64,000 nt of DNA from Lepeophtheirus salmonis. Lineage: Eukaryota > Arthropoda > Copepoda > Siphonostomatoida > Caligidae. Positions within the stretch are counted from its first letter, which is position 1. The number at the start of each line of letters is the position of its first letter. The stretch spans positions 14,882,805 to 14,946,804 of the forward strand of contig NC_052132.2 in assembly GCF_016086655.4 (NCBI RefSeq). The letters are read 5' to 3'. Positions 44,386 to 55,616 of the stretch are shown in pieces. The position numbers and the translations under genes are program-made. The notes beneath the pieces were generated by a model. That model had not been told where the DNA came from and searched no databases. It saw only the letters and a program-made list of their open reading frames with translations.

Positions 44386-45349
44386 ATACAAGGAATCAGT
44401 GTACTTGGTAATTCAGTAGATGTGACGTAAAAGTTTTTAAAAATAAAAATAAAATAGATGTAAATAATTAATGCATGTTTTATTATAACAGAAAGGAGTC
44501 ATATGGAACAAGTCATAAATATCAAGGACTGTTCAAACTAAGTCGCTTCTTACTATGATTTATTTTCCAAGGAACTAAATTTGCCTCCCTGATTTCAAGT
44601 GCCCAATCTTTATTACCATCATTAACCATGATCAATTTATAGTATATATTTGATTGGATTTAAACAATTCATTTTGGAACTATGTTTGTCAAGTGAGATC
44701 AAAGGCATTTGCATCCTTCAATTGCATATGAGAATCCTTTCTGTCAAGATCAAATAATCATAAGTTCAACGTCCTATTGTTTAATTTTTCAACTTTGCAT
44801 TGTGAGTTATAACTATGATAATTAACCTTTCGGGTCAAATATGACCCATGGCTCTGGCTTTGTGCAATCTCATTATCAAAATTAAAAGAGATTATGCCTC
44901 AAGGTATGCTGATAAGTACGGAATAATTTTAGATCTTTCAGACATGCAATGAAGTGAAATATATTTTTTTTCATTATCTTTAAAAAAAAAAGGTTAAATC
45001 TTATATGTAAATACGACTAGAATAACATAGAAACAGAAAGTAGTAACACTAATGAACTTGGAAAAAAAGTGCATTTGGAATTTTCTAAAAATAATAAAAA
45101 GTCTATATGTAATGTAGTTGTTATAATGTGTCTAGATGAAAAAATATATACATAAAATATTTTAAATTAATTATTTATGCGCATATATTATTTATTGTAG
45201 GATTTAGTCGACAAATAGCTTTTTATAAATGGTTCTTTTTTGACATATAGTATTTTAGTCTGTTTTAATATATAATCAAATATCAATTCTACAATTTATA
45301 GCTAACATATTTGTACGAGTTAATGCGATATGCTTACATATGATACATA
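44386..45349. other. No gene recognised
   Basis: AT-rich DNA without coding similarity or clear repeats. Confidence 0.4.
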
Positions 45350-45640
45350 CAGAGTGAGGAATAAGTGCGTGAAGATATGTTTTGGTTTGTAAATTTAATA
45401 TATGTAGATATATTTATTAAATAGCATTACATTTTGTGAAAATAATCAAGCTGTAATATAAAATAATTTAAACAAATATTTTGTTCGAAATAGGAGAAAA
45501 AGAAGCACTTTAACAGAGGCAGCACATACAGTTTCTTCAGAGATATTGTCCCATTCCCACATGAAGGCATGCTTCAGAGTGTACTTGGTGGGATAATATT
45601 TGGTACAATTTCTGGGCTGCAGGATGGATCAAATAAAAAA
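45350..45640 (-). pseudogene. Tc/maT-type element end with transposase C-terminal fragment
   Basis: CAGAGTGAGGAATAAGTGCG follows a TA and looks like a Tc/mariner terminus. About 130 bases inward the minus strand reads T-L-K-H-A-F-M-W-E-W-D-N-I-S-E-E-T-V-C-A-A-S. This fits the L-K-x-A-x-x-x-E-W-x-x-x-S-E-E-x-V helix pair before the C-terminus of maT-type enzymes. Related terminal sequence lies at 29,596. Upstream parts of the gene are unreadable; 45,641-45,841 is unassigned. Confidence 0.5.
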
Positions 45641-45841
45641 GTCAAGGGTATACATGTCAGAGTCGCTAGGAGACTACGGATTTATATTTAATTTATAAAC
45701 TAAAACATATCCTCTGGAACTCATTAATCACTCTGTAGACTGAATATGGTATAATAACCAAATCCTGCACTTTGGATTTTTCTATTTTAAGTTAATATAA
45801 AATAGTCGTTTTTTAAGATTTAGTCAAAAGAAAAAAAACAT

Positions 45842-46060
45842 GGAACTACGTTGCTCAATGGGCAACACGTTTGGGAGGAATTATTCGTTTGAACTCAATG
45901 AGTGAAGGGTTCACGCCCCGATTGTTCCAGAGCAATAAATATGCATAATGTATACGGACTTCAAAGAAGATTCCAAGTTCAGATGATGTAAATGTAATAC
46001 TATAATCTTTATTATCCTTAGTCAGTGCTTCTCCATCTCACCAATTAATGGAACATTAAA
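45842..46060 (+). mobile_element. tRNA-derived SINE, copy 2 (best-preserved head)
   Basis: The head folds like a tRNA. GGAAC (45,842-45,846) pairs with GTTCC (45,924-45,928) as acceptor stem; TTGCTCAATGGGCAAC is the A box/D arm; GGGTTCACGCCCC is the B box/T arm. A to B spacing is about 56 bases, normal for pol III tRNA promoters. A body follows, with ATTCCAAGTTCAGATGATGT, TAATACTATAATC and a tail ending in CCAATTAATGGAACATTAAA, shared with copies at 9817 and 56,848. It is a SINE rather than a tRNA gene because the anticodon arm is degenerate and the tail is conserved between dispersed copies. Confidence 0.7.
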
Positions 46061-46084
46061 CAACTGAGAGCCAGATGCAATGAT

Positions 46085-46530
46085 TGACAATATATATCAC
46101 TAAATGTAACCTCTGTTGGGCTCAATAACAGCATCAATCCTGCTCCAGAACTATCTTCATGCCCTGAAAGCTTGAATCAAATCTAAATTATTTCATTCCA
46201 GAACGATGAAGATAATTATTTTAGTGGGGTAAGAACCTCTGTTGATGTTAGACTCATGGTAGCTCTTACACAATATTTCATCATATTCAGGATGCTAGAG
46301 ATAGGAGGCCAAATGGCATTTAACACCCAGTCGTCGTTACTCTCCTGGGGTCTTTGGTTTTCACCAATAACTTATTCAACTTTGAAACCCTTTTCCTGTT
46401 GATCTTTGTTATTTATGATACCTCTGCAATGGAAATATCCAGATTATTATTTATCAAAATCATCACAACGGCACATCTGTGTTCTACCTCCGAAAATAAA
46501 ATAGGCTTGTTGTTGACTGCATGGCGATGT
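46085..46530 (-). pseudogene. maT-type transposase relic: N-terminus joined to C-terminus
   Basis: From the right end, the minus strand reads F-S-E-V-E-H-R-C-A-V-V-M-I-L-I and A-E-V-S...T-K-I-N-R-K-R-V, the first HTH and linker. It then goes almost directly to A-I-W-P-P-I-S-S-I-L-N-M-M (the W-P-P-x-S-P-D-L-N-P block) and F-W-S-R-I-D-A-V-I-E-P-N-R-G-Y-I at the C-terminus. The central region with the first two catalytic aspartates is missing. Frameshifts separate the segments. It directly follows the SINE at 46,060. Confidence 0.55.
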
Positions 46531-47567
46531 TTTAGCTACTAAGTGAAATGTATATTTCATTACATAAAGCAATGTGGAATTTCGTTATCATTTCGGATGG
46601 AAAAATCAGGAAACAAAAGTGCTTAATTTCGTTACTATATCAATTATATATGTTGTGTCGAAGTTGTGATGTCCTTACAAGATGGAACTTGAATAAACAA
46701 ATTGTTAAATTTGCAATTTCGATATCTTAATTAAAACATTAGACATTCTAAAGATCAACTATTAACTGTTACTATCACTTTCTTTTTAATATATTAAAAA
46801 GAAAGGGTCATAATGTATTTAATAGTAATGCAACATTAGGAATTTTAATCTTTATAATGTGCCACTGAATACTTAATTCTTTGTAATATCTATTAAAATA
46901 TCCAAAAACTATACTTTTGATAAATTGATAATCCGTGGAATATTCTATTTTTGCATCATCCTCATCCCAAGTACTGTAAATCCTTCATCGAAAATTTTCA
47001 TCTCATTTTTTGTTTGCAACCTGTACAATTTGATTATACCAATTGCAACTTAACCACTGAATATGTATAAAATATTTTAAAGAAGATATGATAAGAAGAA
47101 AACTCTTTTACATATACGGTACCTATTACATGATATTTTTTTTGTATTCACAAGGAATTATATGTCTTACACCTATAAAAGTTACATATAAACTAAAATA
47201 AATGTATTTCTATTAAAGTGGTTTCATTTTAAAATTTTAGGATTGAAATGACCTTGACCCTTATGACTTCAGTGGCACTGATACCCAAGGAGGAGGAGCT
47301 TTGCCCATAATTTATCAACACCGTTACTTAATTCTTTATATCAATAGCTTTATTTTATATGCTTATACAGGGTAGTTCTTTGAAAACTGAATACTTACAA
47401 TTTGAATATGAAAGTTTTTATCATATCTTATAAATATTTAAATGTCTGTTTCTGATGTTATCACATGTTTAGTCAAAAATGGTCAAACAGATCAGTCTGA
47501 AATTTAGCAAGTAGATGTATAAAATAGCACAGCATATGTCTATATATTTTATTTTTGGCCTCCAAGG
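46531..47567. other. No gene recognised; one CAGGGT terminus at 47.37 kb
   Basis: TACAGGGTAGTTCTTTGAAA at 47,367 looks like the end of a Tc/mariner-type element, but no partner end was found. 47,230-47,290 has TGACCTTGACC motifs like the reverse complement of the Helitron-like repeats. Otherwise AT-rich. Confidence 0.4.
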
Positions 47568-47760
47568 TCAATTAGAGCCTGTTTTTTACCAAAATAAAAC
47601 CTTCCTTTCCTTCTCTCTTACTATATCTATCTCCTTTTCTTTGTCTCTTTCCTCTTTTTGTATCCGTCAATCTTTCTAAATCCCTCTCCTTTTGTCTTTT
47701 TTCTACTAACCTCATTCTTTGTTTATATTCCCTTCCATTCATCCATGCAAGGCAGGAACT
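47568..47760 (+). repeat. Polypyrimidine tract
   Basis: Long C/T-rich stretch (CTTCCTTTCCTTCTCTCTTA and similar). Its minus-strand frame is Arg/Lys/Glu-rich only because of this composition and is not taken as a gene. Confidence 0.7.
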
Positions 47761-47768
47761 CTCTGCTA

Positions 47769-48540
47769 TCAACGGTGTTCCATTAAAATCTGAAGACTCT
47801 GAATTCTAAACTTTAACAAGATGTAATATATTAGTTCAGATTAGAATCTCCACAAAATTAATATTATAAATAGATGTGTGTCTGAGCTCTCTTAATCATT
47901 AATATAGCCTCCCTTAGCAGGAATGACGGTTTCCAGGCAACAGAAGAAGGCATGGCACCCTCTGTAGATATAGTCCTCTTTCATGGGATTTAGCGCTGAC
48001 TGACAATGACTTTGAGGGACTTGATGTATGGATAAGTGACACTGCAAGCCTTCCCCTCGACATAAGCCCAAAAAGGTGTGGTCGAGGGGTTGGCATAGGG
48101 TTTTAGGGGTTGCCAAAAGTGTCAAAAAGAGTTCAAAACTCATTAAAAAGGGTCTTGCAATGGAGGAGGGAGCTTCTTTCACTGCTGCTATCAAAAGTGC
48201 ACCCTTACACTTTTTTGATAGCTCGCTGGGGAGTCTAGTGTGAAACCCTAAAATATATTGCATGGGCTCTCATGGACTTGATGGGATTGGCCTGGCCTGT
48301 TTTGTTTAACTCTTCCGGGTCTAGTTTGGTCTTTTGACAGAGCCCACTTCCTCCTTTCCAAAGTTTCGACATACTAAGGAAGTAGAAAGTGGTCCTGGAG
48401 ACGCCCAACCGCTTGGAGAGCGCGAATGGAAATTAATTAATCACGTCAAGTGTCTATTTCTTGAATTGTATTGAAGCTAGGGAGATCTAGATTTTTTTTT
48501 TAAAAGTTATTTGTTAGACATTGTTTATGCTTTAATTTAA
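47769..48540 (-). mobile_element. X element copy 3, continuous but internally deleted
   Basis: Starts near CGGTGTTCCATTAAAATCTG on the left (the 3' end of the element) and contains a minus-strand transposase relic at 47,890-48,430. It is the copy not broken by other elements, and so the empty site for both the maT insertion in copy 1 and element Z in copy 2. The right end near 48,500-48,600 aligns weakly with 24,640-24,712. Confidence 0.65.
47890..48430 (-). pseudogene. X transposase relic, core deleted
   Basis: The minus strand reads S-K-R-L-G-V-S-R-T-T-F-Y-F-L-S-M (first HTH), then K-T-G-Q-A-N-P-I-K-S-M-R-A-H-A-I-Y-F-R-V-S-H-Q-T (second HTH). After K-T-L-F-N-E-F it crosses into P-F-W-A-Y-V-E-G-K-A-C-S-V-T-Y-P-Y-I-K-S-L (C-terminal). 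This is the same join seen in copy 1 at 25,056-25,110; the flanking nucleotides align through it. About half of a normal transposase is missing. Frameshifts are present but few, so decay is moderate. Confidence 0.7.
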
Positions 48541-48644
48541 GAAAATATAAATTAATTTCAATCACTTTTGATGCTGTTGCATCGAATGTTTCTCTAAAGA
48601 GAAAATGGGAATTGACAGATATACAACATTTACTTTTAATATAG

Positions 48645-49530
48645 GTCAGCATCTAATGTTGCGGGTTCACCAATTAAAATTCTATTGGAACCAGATTATA
48701 TCCTTACAGCTGTATATACTCCTTCAGCATTGTCCATTCACTGGAAAGATAAAATGGAAGAATATTTAAGAAATGACGAGGGGAGGGGCGTTATGGAACA
48801 CGTACCAATGGGAAAATCAAGTTAATGGTGCCACCCAACTTGGAAAAATAATGGTCCTAGACAGACAGTGGATTTGTTTCTGTAAGAGAGGAACCCATGA
48901 CATGAAGCTTCCTTTCCATATGGTGAGACCAATACTTAGAGAGATCTATAGAACAGTCACTGACACTTGGAATGGCTTTCACATTAATCCAATTATAGAT
49001 TTAGACCGTCACATGACAACTTTTATCACACCTATTCGAAGATTCCAATACAAGAGAGCGCCTCAGGTTTTTTTTGGTTTTTTTTTCATGTGGGGATGGA
49101 TATAAATTACATTTGATGAGACCATCGCTGACTTTAATAGAAGAGTTGGTTGAGTTGATGATACTCTAAGGTATGATACTCAACTGTAAGATAATTGGTG
49201 GAGGATAATTGATTATATGGATCATATTTGGAAATCAGGTATCATGCTAAACGAAAAAAAATTATATTTTTGTAATAAAATTGTTGACGTTGCAGCGTTC
49301 AGAATATCTGATAACCGAGTAGAACCCTTACACAAGTTTATTGAATCGATTCGTTAAATCCCAACTCCTAAGTCAACTACGGATATTTGGTCATTGTTTT
49401 TATTAGTTGGCTCATTATTTAAGTATATAACAGAAACATTTAAACCATAAATTAGTCCTCAAATAATATTTTTATGGAGTACTACTTTTAATGATGCTTT
49501 TGAGTGCAAAAGAGCTGATCTTCAAAATAT
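48645..49530 (+). pseudogene. Gypsy-type reverse transcriptase remnant
   Basis: Across frames the plus strand gives the N-terminal block A-V-Y-T-P-S-A-L-S-I-H-W-K-D-K-M, then G-V-M-E-H-V-P-M-G. T-V-T-D-T-W-N-G-F-H follows, the first catalytic block with D-x-W/A-N-G-Y/F. Next come H-M-T-T-F-I-T-P-I-R-R-F and R-A-P-Q, then V-D-D-T-L-R-Y-D-T at 49,153, the catalytic x-D-D block. Last are G-I-M-L-N-E-K-K-L-Y-F and P-T-P-K-S-T-T-D-I-W-S, the thumb/connection. The order is complete for a Gypsy RT of the lineage with C/V-I/V-D-D-T. Stops and shifts throughout; no integrase, protease or LTR recognised. 49,531-50,050 has no further match. Confidence 0.75.
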
Positions 49531-50050
49531 TTTTTTAAATAATATAAGCTGATATTCTTTATCACAATGTATTAGGAATAAGTTATGAGGGTGTGAAGAA
49601 GGGAGTCGTTTTTCATCATCTTTTAGACTAAAAATGGAAATATATCGTGTTCGAAACAAGATTCAAAATCAATATAAACACTTTTTAGTTTTATGTACAT
49701 AAGTTTCATTTTTACAAAATGAGTGTTCTTCTGTTTTATGTAAAGAACTAATCATTCACAATTTATGAGAAGATATCTTGACAATTAAATTTTGCATCTT
49801 TTTGTATAAATAAAATTATACCCTTTAAAATTTATCAACGAAAACTAATTTAAAGGGAGTTAAAAAACTCACCTGGTATTAAAATATCAAATTTTGTCTT
49901 ATTCAGTGTACAAAAACCAACAAATGAATTTGAATCAAAGCACAACTAAAAAAAACTGACAATACATGTTTTGTATTTATCACATGTCTGTAAGTGTAAA
50001 ACTCATTGCTGTGGAATCTCATTTGCAACAGCGTCAGAGCCAACCAGGTT

Positions 50051-52080
50051 TTACAGACATGAACGCATCTCCATAGGGTCATGCATGTCAAATCTTGCTG
50101 CCAGTCTTTTCATAGTTCCACCAAATCCATCACAAGGGGACTCACCGTAATTTGTGGTAAAGAATGACCAGGAACGTCTAACCCCAAAGTAATCAAAATG
50201 TTGGCAAAGGTTCAAAAAATAGTTAGAGTTTTTATACTGACATGCACACCCATCAGAATAGTAATGGACATACTCAAGGTTTCTAAGTAGAAAAGACTTT
50301 GTAAAATTTACAGTCTCTCTCATCACTTCGTGGACCATATCTACATCATGGGCTTGTTCATCATAAATTATACGCATTGAAACACTTTTGAGTTCTCCTT
50401 CTTTCATGTAGTAAACAACAATCGGATATAAAGTACATTGTGACTTGTTCCAATGCATTCTCTGAATTTTGTCCTGTACAAGGAATGTGCAGTTTTCTGC
50501 AAAATCACTTAAAAAAATGACCCCATCAATATTAAGGGTTTCTTTCAAATTTCTGAGGTTACCTGCTTGAAACCGCACAACATAAGAGTGTACTGTCAAT
50601 TTATCTAGATGGTCAATCCAAATTTCAATACATTATTTTACAGTTTCTATTCTGGTAACTAATTCAGCCCTATCAGTTGAGGTTCAATGTTTGAAAGTTA
50701 TGTTAATCTCCTCCTCCTCTTCATCATCACCAATTAGTTTGGTTTATAAAAATTTTCGCAATAAATCGACACCTGGGCAGTTTTAACATCGATGCATCAT
50801 ACATTCGTAAGACTTTCTACTGCAAACTATCATTTCTGTTAGATCACAAAAACTCTGTTCTATCTTTGCAGCATTAACTAAAAAAATCGTGTTTTGATGG
50901 TACGTACACACACAAGCAGAATGAGACCCAGATGAACCAACCAAGATGCACCATTTTGGACGGAGACTACAAAATTTGGAGACCCCAATAAATATATCAA
51001 GATGCTTAGTGCAGAATTCAGCATCAAGTTCCTTCAAGTTACAAATAATCAATCTTTTTTGGTCATATACATTCTTTGGGACAATAACTTTATCGTTTTT
51101 GCCTGGCATAATCCTACTGTACTCATCGTTGCAATAGAAATTTTTCACTAGTGCCATTGTTGTTACTGCGAGCTGCTTTAATTTATTTTCATTTGGAACT
51201 GCCAAAATACCTTTTTCCTTCAACAATTGTCGTGACTTACGGACCATGTGGTTAGTGACATTCGAGAATGTCTTTATAACCTTTTCCGCAGACCACAAAA
51301 GGGCTACCAGTGTCAATAATTGAATTTTCTCTCTTCAATTTGATGTATTCAGTTTTTCTATGATTAAACCAATCAATACATTAATTTTTTTAGCTTTTTC
51401 CTTCAACTCGAAGTTATTATCACAGGTCTCTATATCAGTAGTAATATCCTCTGTTGGCACTAGGAGGACTTCAGATAATTAGTTTGCAAGTTTTTTTTTT
51501 TTTTTCCCGTAAGCTTATTTTTCACTTGTTCTAATTTCCTCTTCCCTTTATCGCCCCTGGAATGTTGTGGTACCTGATGAAGCTTTTGAGGTGTGAGTTC
51601 CAATTCTTTCAGTGTTTTATTCAATTGTTTTATCTCAACATCCTCATGAGTAATGCCACAATCACTATGGCCATTTTGATTGCTATCCATGAATGTTTCT
51701 GAATCATGTAAAGTGTATTGTTTGGACATAATTTTTGACCAGGGATAGTTATAATCTTAGATTGCTGCTGTCTTTTTGACAGATCTAGTGAAATCTCTCT
51801 CAAACAATCTGTGACTTTTCTGTTCTTTTTCCTCTCCTTCTTATGTTTTTCAAAGGGGTATCTACAACTTGTCTGCTTACCAGCATATCTTTTTAAGAAT
51901 AAATGCTCATGATGGAGACACACGTTTGTAATAAATTCTATATTACTTCTAATTTGTAAAATCTCAAGGGTTTCTTCATTGAATATATCCGCACTTTTGA
52001 GACCACATTTTTCCACATATGTTTCTTTATGACAATGATCATTTCAAGCCTTTTCAATACAGCAATTATCCATGTCAATC
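50051..52080 (-). pseudogene. Uncharacterised HTH / Cys-His / DDD protein, transposase-like, frame-broken
   Basis: Four minus-strand frames join into one protein. 52,080-51,740: C/H-containing start, S-A-D-I-F-N-E-E-T, basic linker. 51,729-51,460: polar, T-P-Q-K-L-H-Q-V-P-Q-H-S. 51,455-50,783: after a shift in a T-run and one stop, E-K-I-Q-L-L-T-L-V-A and an HTH-like helix pair (F-S-N-V-T-N-H-M-V-R-K-S), then P-G-K-N-D-K-V and a Cys/His cluster (R-P-K-W-C, C-V-C-T-Y-H-Q-N, C-M-M-H-R-C). 50,599-50,051: F-L-S-D-F-A-E-N, H-W-N-K-S-Q-C-T-L-Y-P, H-Y-Y-S-D-G-C-A-C-Q-Y-K-N and S-P-C-D-G-F-G-G-T-M-K-R. The three D lie at frame residues 32, 116 and 157, spaced 84 and 41 like an RNase H-fold DDE/D core. 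I know these motifs from uncharacterised multi-copy animal proteins; the transposase role is inference. About five lesions. Confidence 0.65.
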
Positions 52081-52689
52081 CCTTCACATATGCAACCACA
52101 TGACAAATAAATAATGTAAACAAGAAAGAAAAAGAAACATGCAAAGTACACCATTTTTTAATTAAATTAAATAAATAAATCTATAAAAATACTCATTTTA
52201 AAAGTACTTCATATCTTAAGAACAATAAAAATAAGATATTATTTAGATCATAATAAGCGTCGTTAGCAAAAAAAAATTATCATTTCTAATTTGATTTTTA
52301 GCACAATAATACCCCTACATATGTAAAACACATTGCCAAAGTTTCATTATCGTAAGACTTGGGCAATTTTTTTATATTCTTGATCAATTACCTGCCAGTA
52401 TATTTCAATTTTTCATTTTTTTTTATAAATACAATCAAAATTGAGGTCATCAGACATTTAAATATTATATTTTTGACTTCATTTTTGAAATGCTCACACT
52501 TTAAAATAGTCAAATACCAAATTTCAAGAGGTTTTGGATCAAAAAATATACAAGAAACCGAAGCGTCCCGTAAAAAGACATGAACAAAAAGGGACTTGGA
52601 CGAGTATCTATATCTCATGAACACCTTAGAATTATGTGCTGAAATTTGGCTCACTTAGTCAACTCATGCATTTGAGCTATTGGGCAAAA
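52081..52689. other. No gene recognised; possible flank of the DDD gene
   Basis: AT-rich. No terminal inverted repeat matching the other side (49,530-50,050) was found by eye. Confidence 0.35.
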
Positions 52690-52965
52690 ATTATCCAAAT
52701 CTGAGAGGGTCGGGTGACATGCCCTCGTCGATTTGACATGGAATGCCTCCATATGAACTACCTACGACATCCAGAAATTCTTTCAGGATAGGAATGGTAT
52801 TGTTGCAGACAAGAGGAACAAATACTTATGCAGTAATAATAGGACTGGCTTCGGGCCTGCCTCTATGTGGGCATCCTCCAGATCTGACTTCAACCCCTAG
52901 GACTTGGCAGTTTGGGGTGTCTCTATTCAAATTTCGATTCGCTCCTTGCAGCCATCATGACATCG
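52690..52965 (+). pseudogene. Mariner-superfamily transposase C-terminal fragment
   Basis: The plus strand reads T-T-Y-D-I-Q-K-F-F-Q-D-R-N, then R-S-D-F-N-P, a stop, and D-L-A-V-W-G-V, i.e. S-P-D-L-N-P-L-D-x-A-V-W-G with the third catalytic aspartate kept. GC-rich relative to the surroundings. The upstream core and the downstream end are missing or unreadable. Confidence 0.5.
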
Positions 52966-54035
52966 TAGTTCTTAATTTAATAAACAATAAGTTTTCATAA
53001 TTTAGTGAGGCTACAGTGATTTTTGGATCATTAACTATGTAGTGTAATTATTGAAATATTTATCTTGGGCTTTTAATAAATTATAAGGTATGTTGACGAT
53101 TGACAATTTTCAAAGAATATGAGTATATATTCTACACCATCAAACTGGTCAATTATTTTCTTTGGTAGACCTGTGCCACCTCCAATATTAAGAGACAATT
53201 ACATAAGAACGTGGTAGGATTTTTTTATTCCCTGTTTACAAAATACTTTTTATACTATAATTTATCCAAATATTTATCAGGATAAGGAAAATTGTTTCAA
53301 ATAATAATCCTTTGTGCATAATATATTTAATTTTTACAATATTAAATACCACATTAGAAAAAAAATCATTTTTAGTGATTTTTTTTGTAATACATTTATG
53401 AAAAAAGAATGAATACTATTTTAGTAAAAAGTCCAATATCAACAGAACAATACTTACATATATTTTTTTCTCAAAAAATGGGGTTGAAGAAACTGTGGGT
53501 GATTTCTTTCAAATTTTCTTTTGTACTTATTTTCTTTGGTATTTTAACAATTAATGTCTCCTTTTATAAAGTTTTTTATTAGCTCATAAATTTTATATAT
53601 GAATATGCTACACATACCAAAAATAGAAATAACAACTTGTCCAGGAATTAATTATTGTGTATAATTATATATATATGTACCATTTTGTTGCCTTTATTGT
53701 ATGAAGCAACCTTCCATATGAAAATAAATAGAAAAAGCCACAAAATCCGTTAGTCAACTAGTCTTGGTATCCGGAATATCCAGTATAATTAGGCATCGAC
53801 TAACTTACAAAGTTTGCTTTAATAATAAAAGTGATAACATTTTCAGAAATCTTCCGTTTTCTCTTTATTTTTTATGAAACACTCGTATGTCCCTCCTTAA
53901 TAATTACCCTATGCGTCAAGTTTAAGTTTACACTAAAACTTGTTTTTCAAACTTCATTAAAAAAAGTTTGTGAAGACCGTGAGAGCAAAATAAAAATTAT
54001 TTGTATTAAATTATAAGAAAAATTGACATTTTTTA
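52966..54035. other. No gene recognised
   Basis: AT-rich DNA with short motif-free frames on both strands. Confidence 0.4.
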
Positions 54036-54039
54036 TTCA

Positions 54040-54455
54040 AAATAGCCTCCTTCAGCCCCAATGAGGTCTCTGCTCTATTCTTAAAGGCTGCACAACCCTT
54101 ACTGATGTAGTCCTATGACAAGTCAGCCCATACAGCCTTCATTTCAGACTCCAAAGGTGTCACAGACCCACGAGTCTTGTTGCAGGCTGTTCTCTTGACC
54201 TTTGTCTTGGTGCAATAACCAAACATATTAAAATTTGGGAAGCTGGGAGATCAGATGTTTTCTTGGACACATTCAAAATAAGTTTGCCTCTAGAATACCT
54301 TTTCTTGGGTATCAAATTTATTTTTTATGCCATGCACAAAAGTCCGGCTGATGCTGAGATCATTAGCAATCTCAGTTTGGTTCTTTTGGCGCGCAAGCAT
54401 ATTCAGTACAATAATTCTTTTGACTTCTATTTTGTGTTCTTTGAAAAAACAGCCA
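54040..54455 (-). pseudogene. Tc/mariner-type transposase relic: N-terminus joined to C-terminus
   Basis: From the right, the minus strand reads I-E-V-K-R-I-I-V-L-N-M-L-A-R-Q-K, then T-E-I-A-N-D-L-S-I-S-R-T-F-V-H-G-I-K, a textbook HTH (T-x-I-A-x-x-L-x-I-S-R-x-x-V). After about 20 residues it passes to S-P-N-F-N-M-F-G-Y at the S-P-D-L-N-P position. A clean C-terminus follows: P-L-E-S-E-M-K-A-V-W-A-D-L-S and D-Y-I-S-K-G-C-A-A-F-K-N-R-A-E-T-S. All of the region between is missing, including the first two catalytic aspartates. Few stops, so the deletion rather than decay inactivated it. Confidence 0.65.
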
Positions 54456-54499
54456 ATATTTAAAAAATATTACATATATTGCAATTATTTGAATATAAT

Positions 54500-55075
54500 G
54501 CATCCTCACTTGTGTAATAATGCCTATAAAAACTCGAGCTGTTAGCATTTCTAACTTCCTCGAACAAAGTTCAAATACGTATTAGAAGATAAGACACAGA
54601 CACTTCGACAACTGACTAGATAATACAATGTATATTTGTGTGTTTGGGAAGTCTTAATGTAACACATTTGTAAGATGGGAAAATTGTAAACATTAATTTG
54701 GCAAGATATTACTTCTTCTAATTTGATTTAAAAATAGTTATGTCATCAAATCGGAGCTTTTATTAAAATAAAGTTAGTTAATTTCCATTAATTTTTCCAA
54801 GGTTATTTTGATCATTATAAATATTTAAGTGTATGTATAAACATATATTTTCTGTTTCGACTAATATAATAGAGAATATTAAGCTCTTTAATCACAGTAA
54901 TCCAAGGTCATTATATTAAACTGTGAATATTTATCATTTTTTGTCGTCTTTGAATAATTATACGTACTTTTTGATACAAAAATGCATTTGTTTTTTGTAA
55001 TTATGATTTTTTGCTTTTTATTTTATGCATTCTTTGTAAATTACTCCTTGTAGTCTGAAAACTATTGGTCATATA
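54500..55075. other. No gene recognised
   Basis: AT-rich DNA with nothing assignable. Confidence 0.4.
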
Positions 55076-55616
55076 CAGGGTGAAGATTTGAAATCAGGAA
55101 AATTTAAGGACAATTACAATATTTTACAAAAAAATTACAAAAGGCGTCAACAATTTTTAGTTCATATTTATTGGACTCTCTCTCTCTCTCTATCCAAGAC
55201 TAACAAATAGTCCATGAGGTTCAGATCTGGTGAGATAGAAGACCACATTTCTTTTGAACAAAATATAGAGGTAATGAAACGTTGGTTTTTCGGGAATAAA
55301 TCAGGTTCCAATGACCTGATAAGAACAAACAGCACTAATTTTAATTTTAACGTGACACAATATATGTTAAAATCTATTTCAGCTCATTATCCTTTTTACC
55401 CAAGGATTTATTTGCTTCCTTGGGCGTGCATCCTGCATGGAGGCCCACAATAATTCCTGCACGATGTTCATATTTGGAGGTCATGCCAAACATATTTTAT
55501 TGCTTCTTATACGGTTTTGTCTGTTGAATTTGATGCTTACTCTCTCGTAAAGGTAGATCCCACAGTTGCCAAGATATATAAGTCTAAACTTTTTCCGGAT
55601 TTAAGATACCACCCTG
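55076..55616 (-). mobile_element. Internally deleted Tc/mariner element with both ends
   Basis: Left end CAGGGTGAAGATTTGAAATC and right end (reverse complement) CAGGGTGGTATCTTAAATCC are inverted repeats of about 30 bp flanked by TA. On the minus strand the 541-bp body retains a transposase N-terminal piece (H-R-A-G-I-I-V-G-L-H-A-G-C-T-P-K-E-A, 55,395-55,475). About 150 bases further on is the motif W-S-S-I-S-P-D-L-N-L-M-D-Y-L-L-V (about 55,195-55,245), with the third catalytic aspartate. The rest of the gene is deleted. A CT microsatellite (55,178-55,194) follows the motif. Confidence 0.75.

Noticed and set aside
45842..45930. A functional tRNA gene
   Set aside because: A and B boxes and an acceptor-like stem are present, but the anticodon arm does not fold properly and the head is attached to a body and tail repeated at two other loci. 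SINE is the better call.
47572..47772. Arg/Lys/Glu-rich minus-strand protein
   Set aside because: It is the translation of a polypyrimidine tract, so its composition follows from the repeat.
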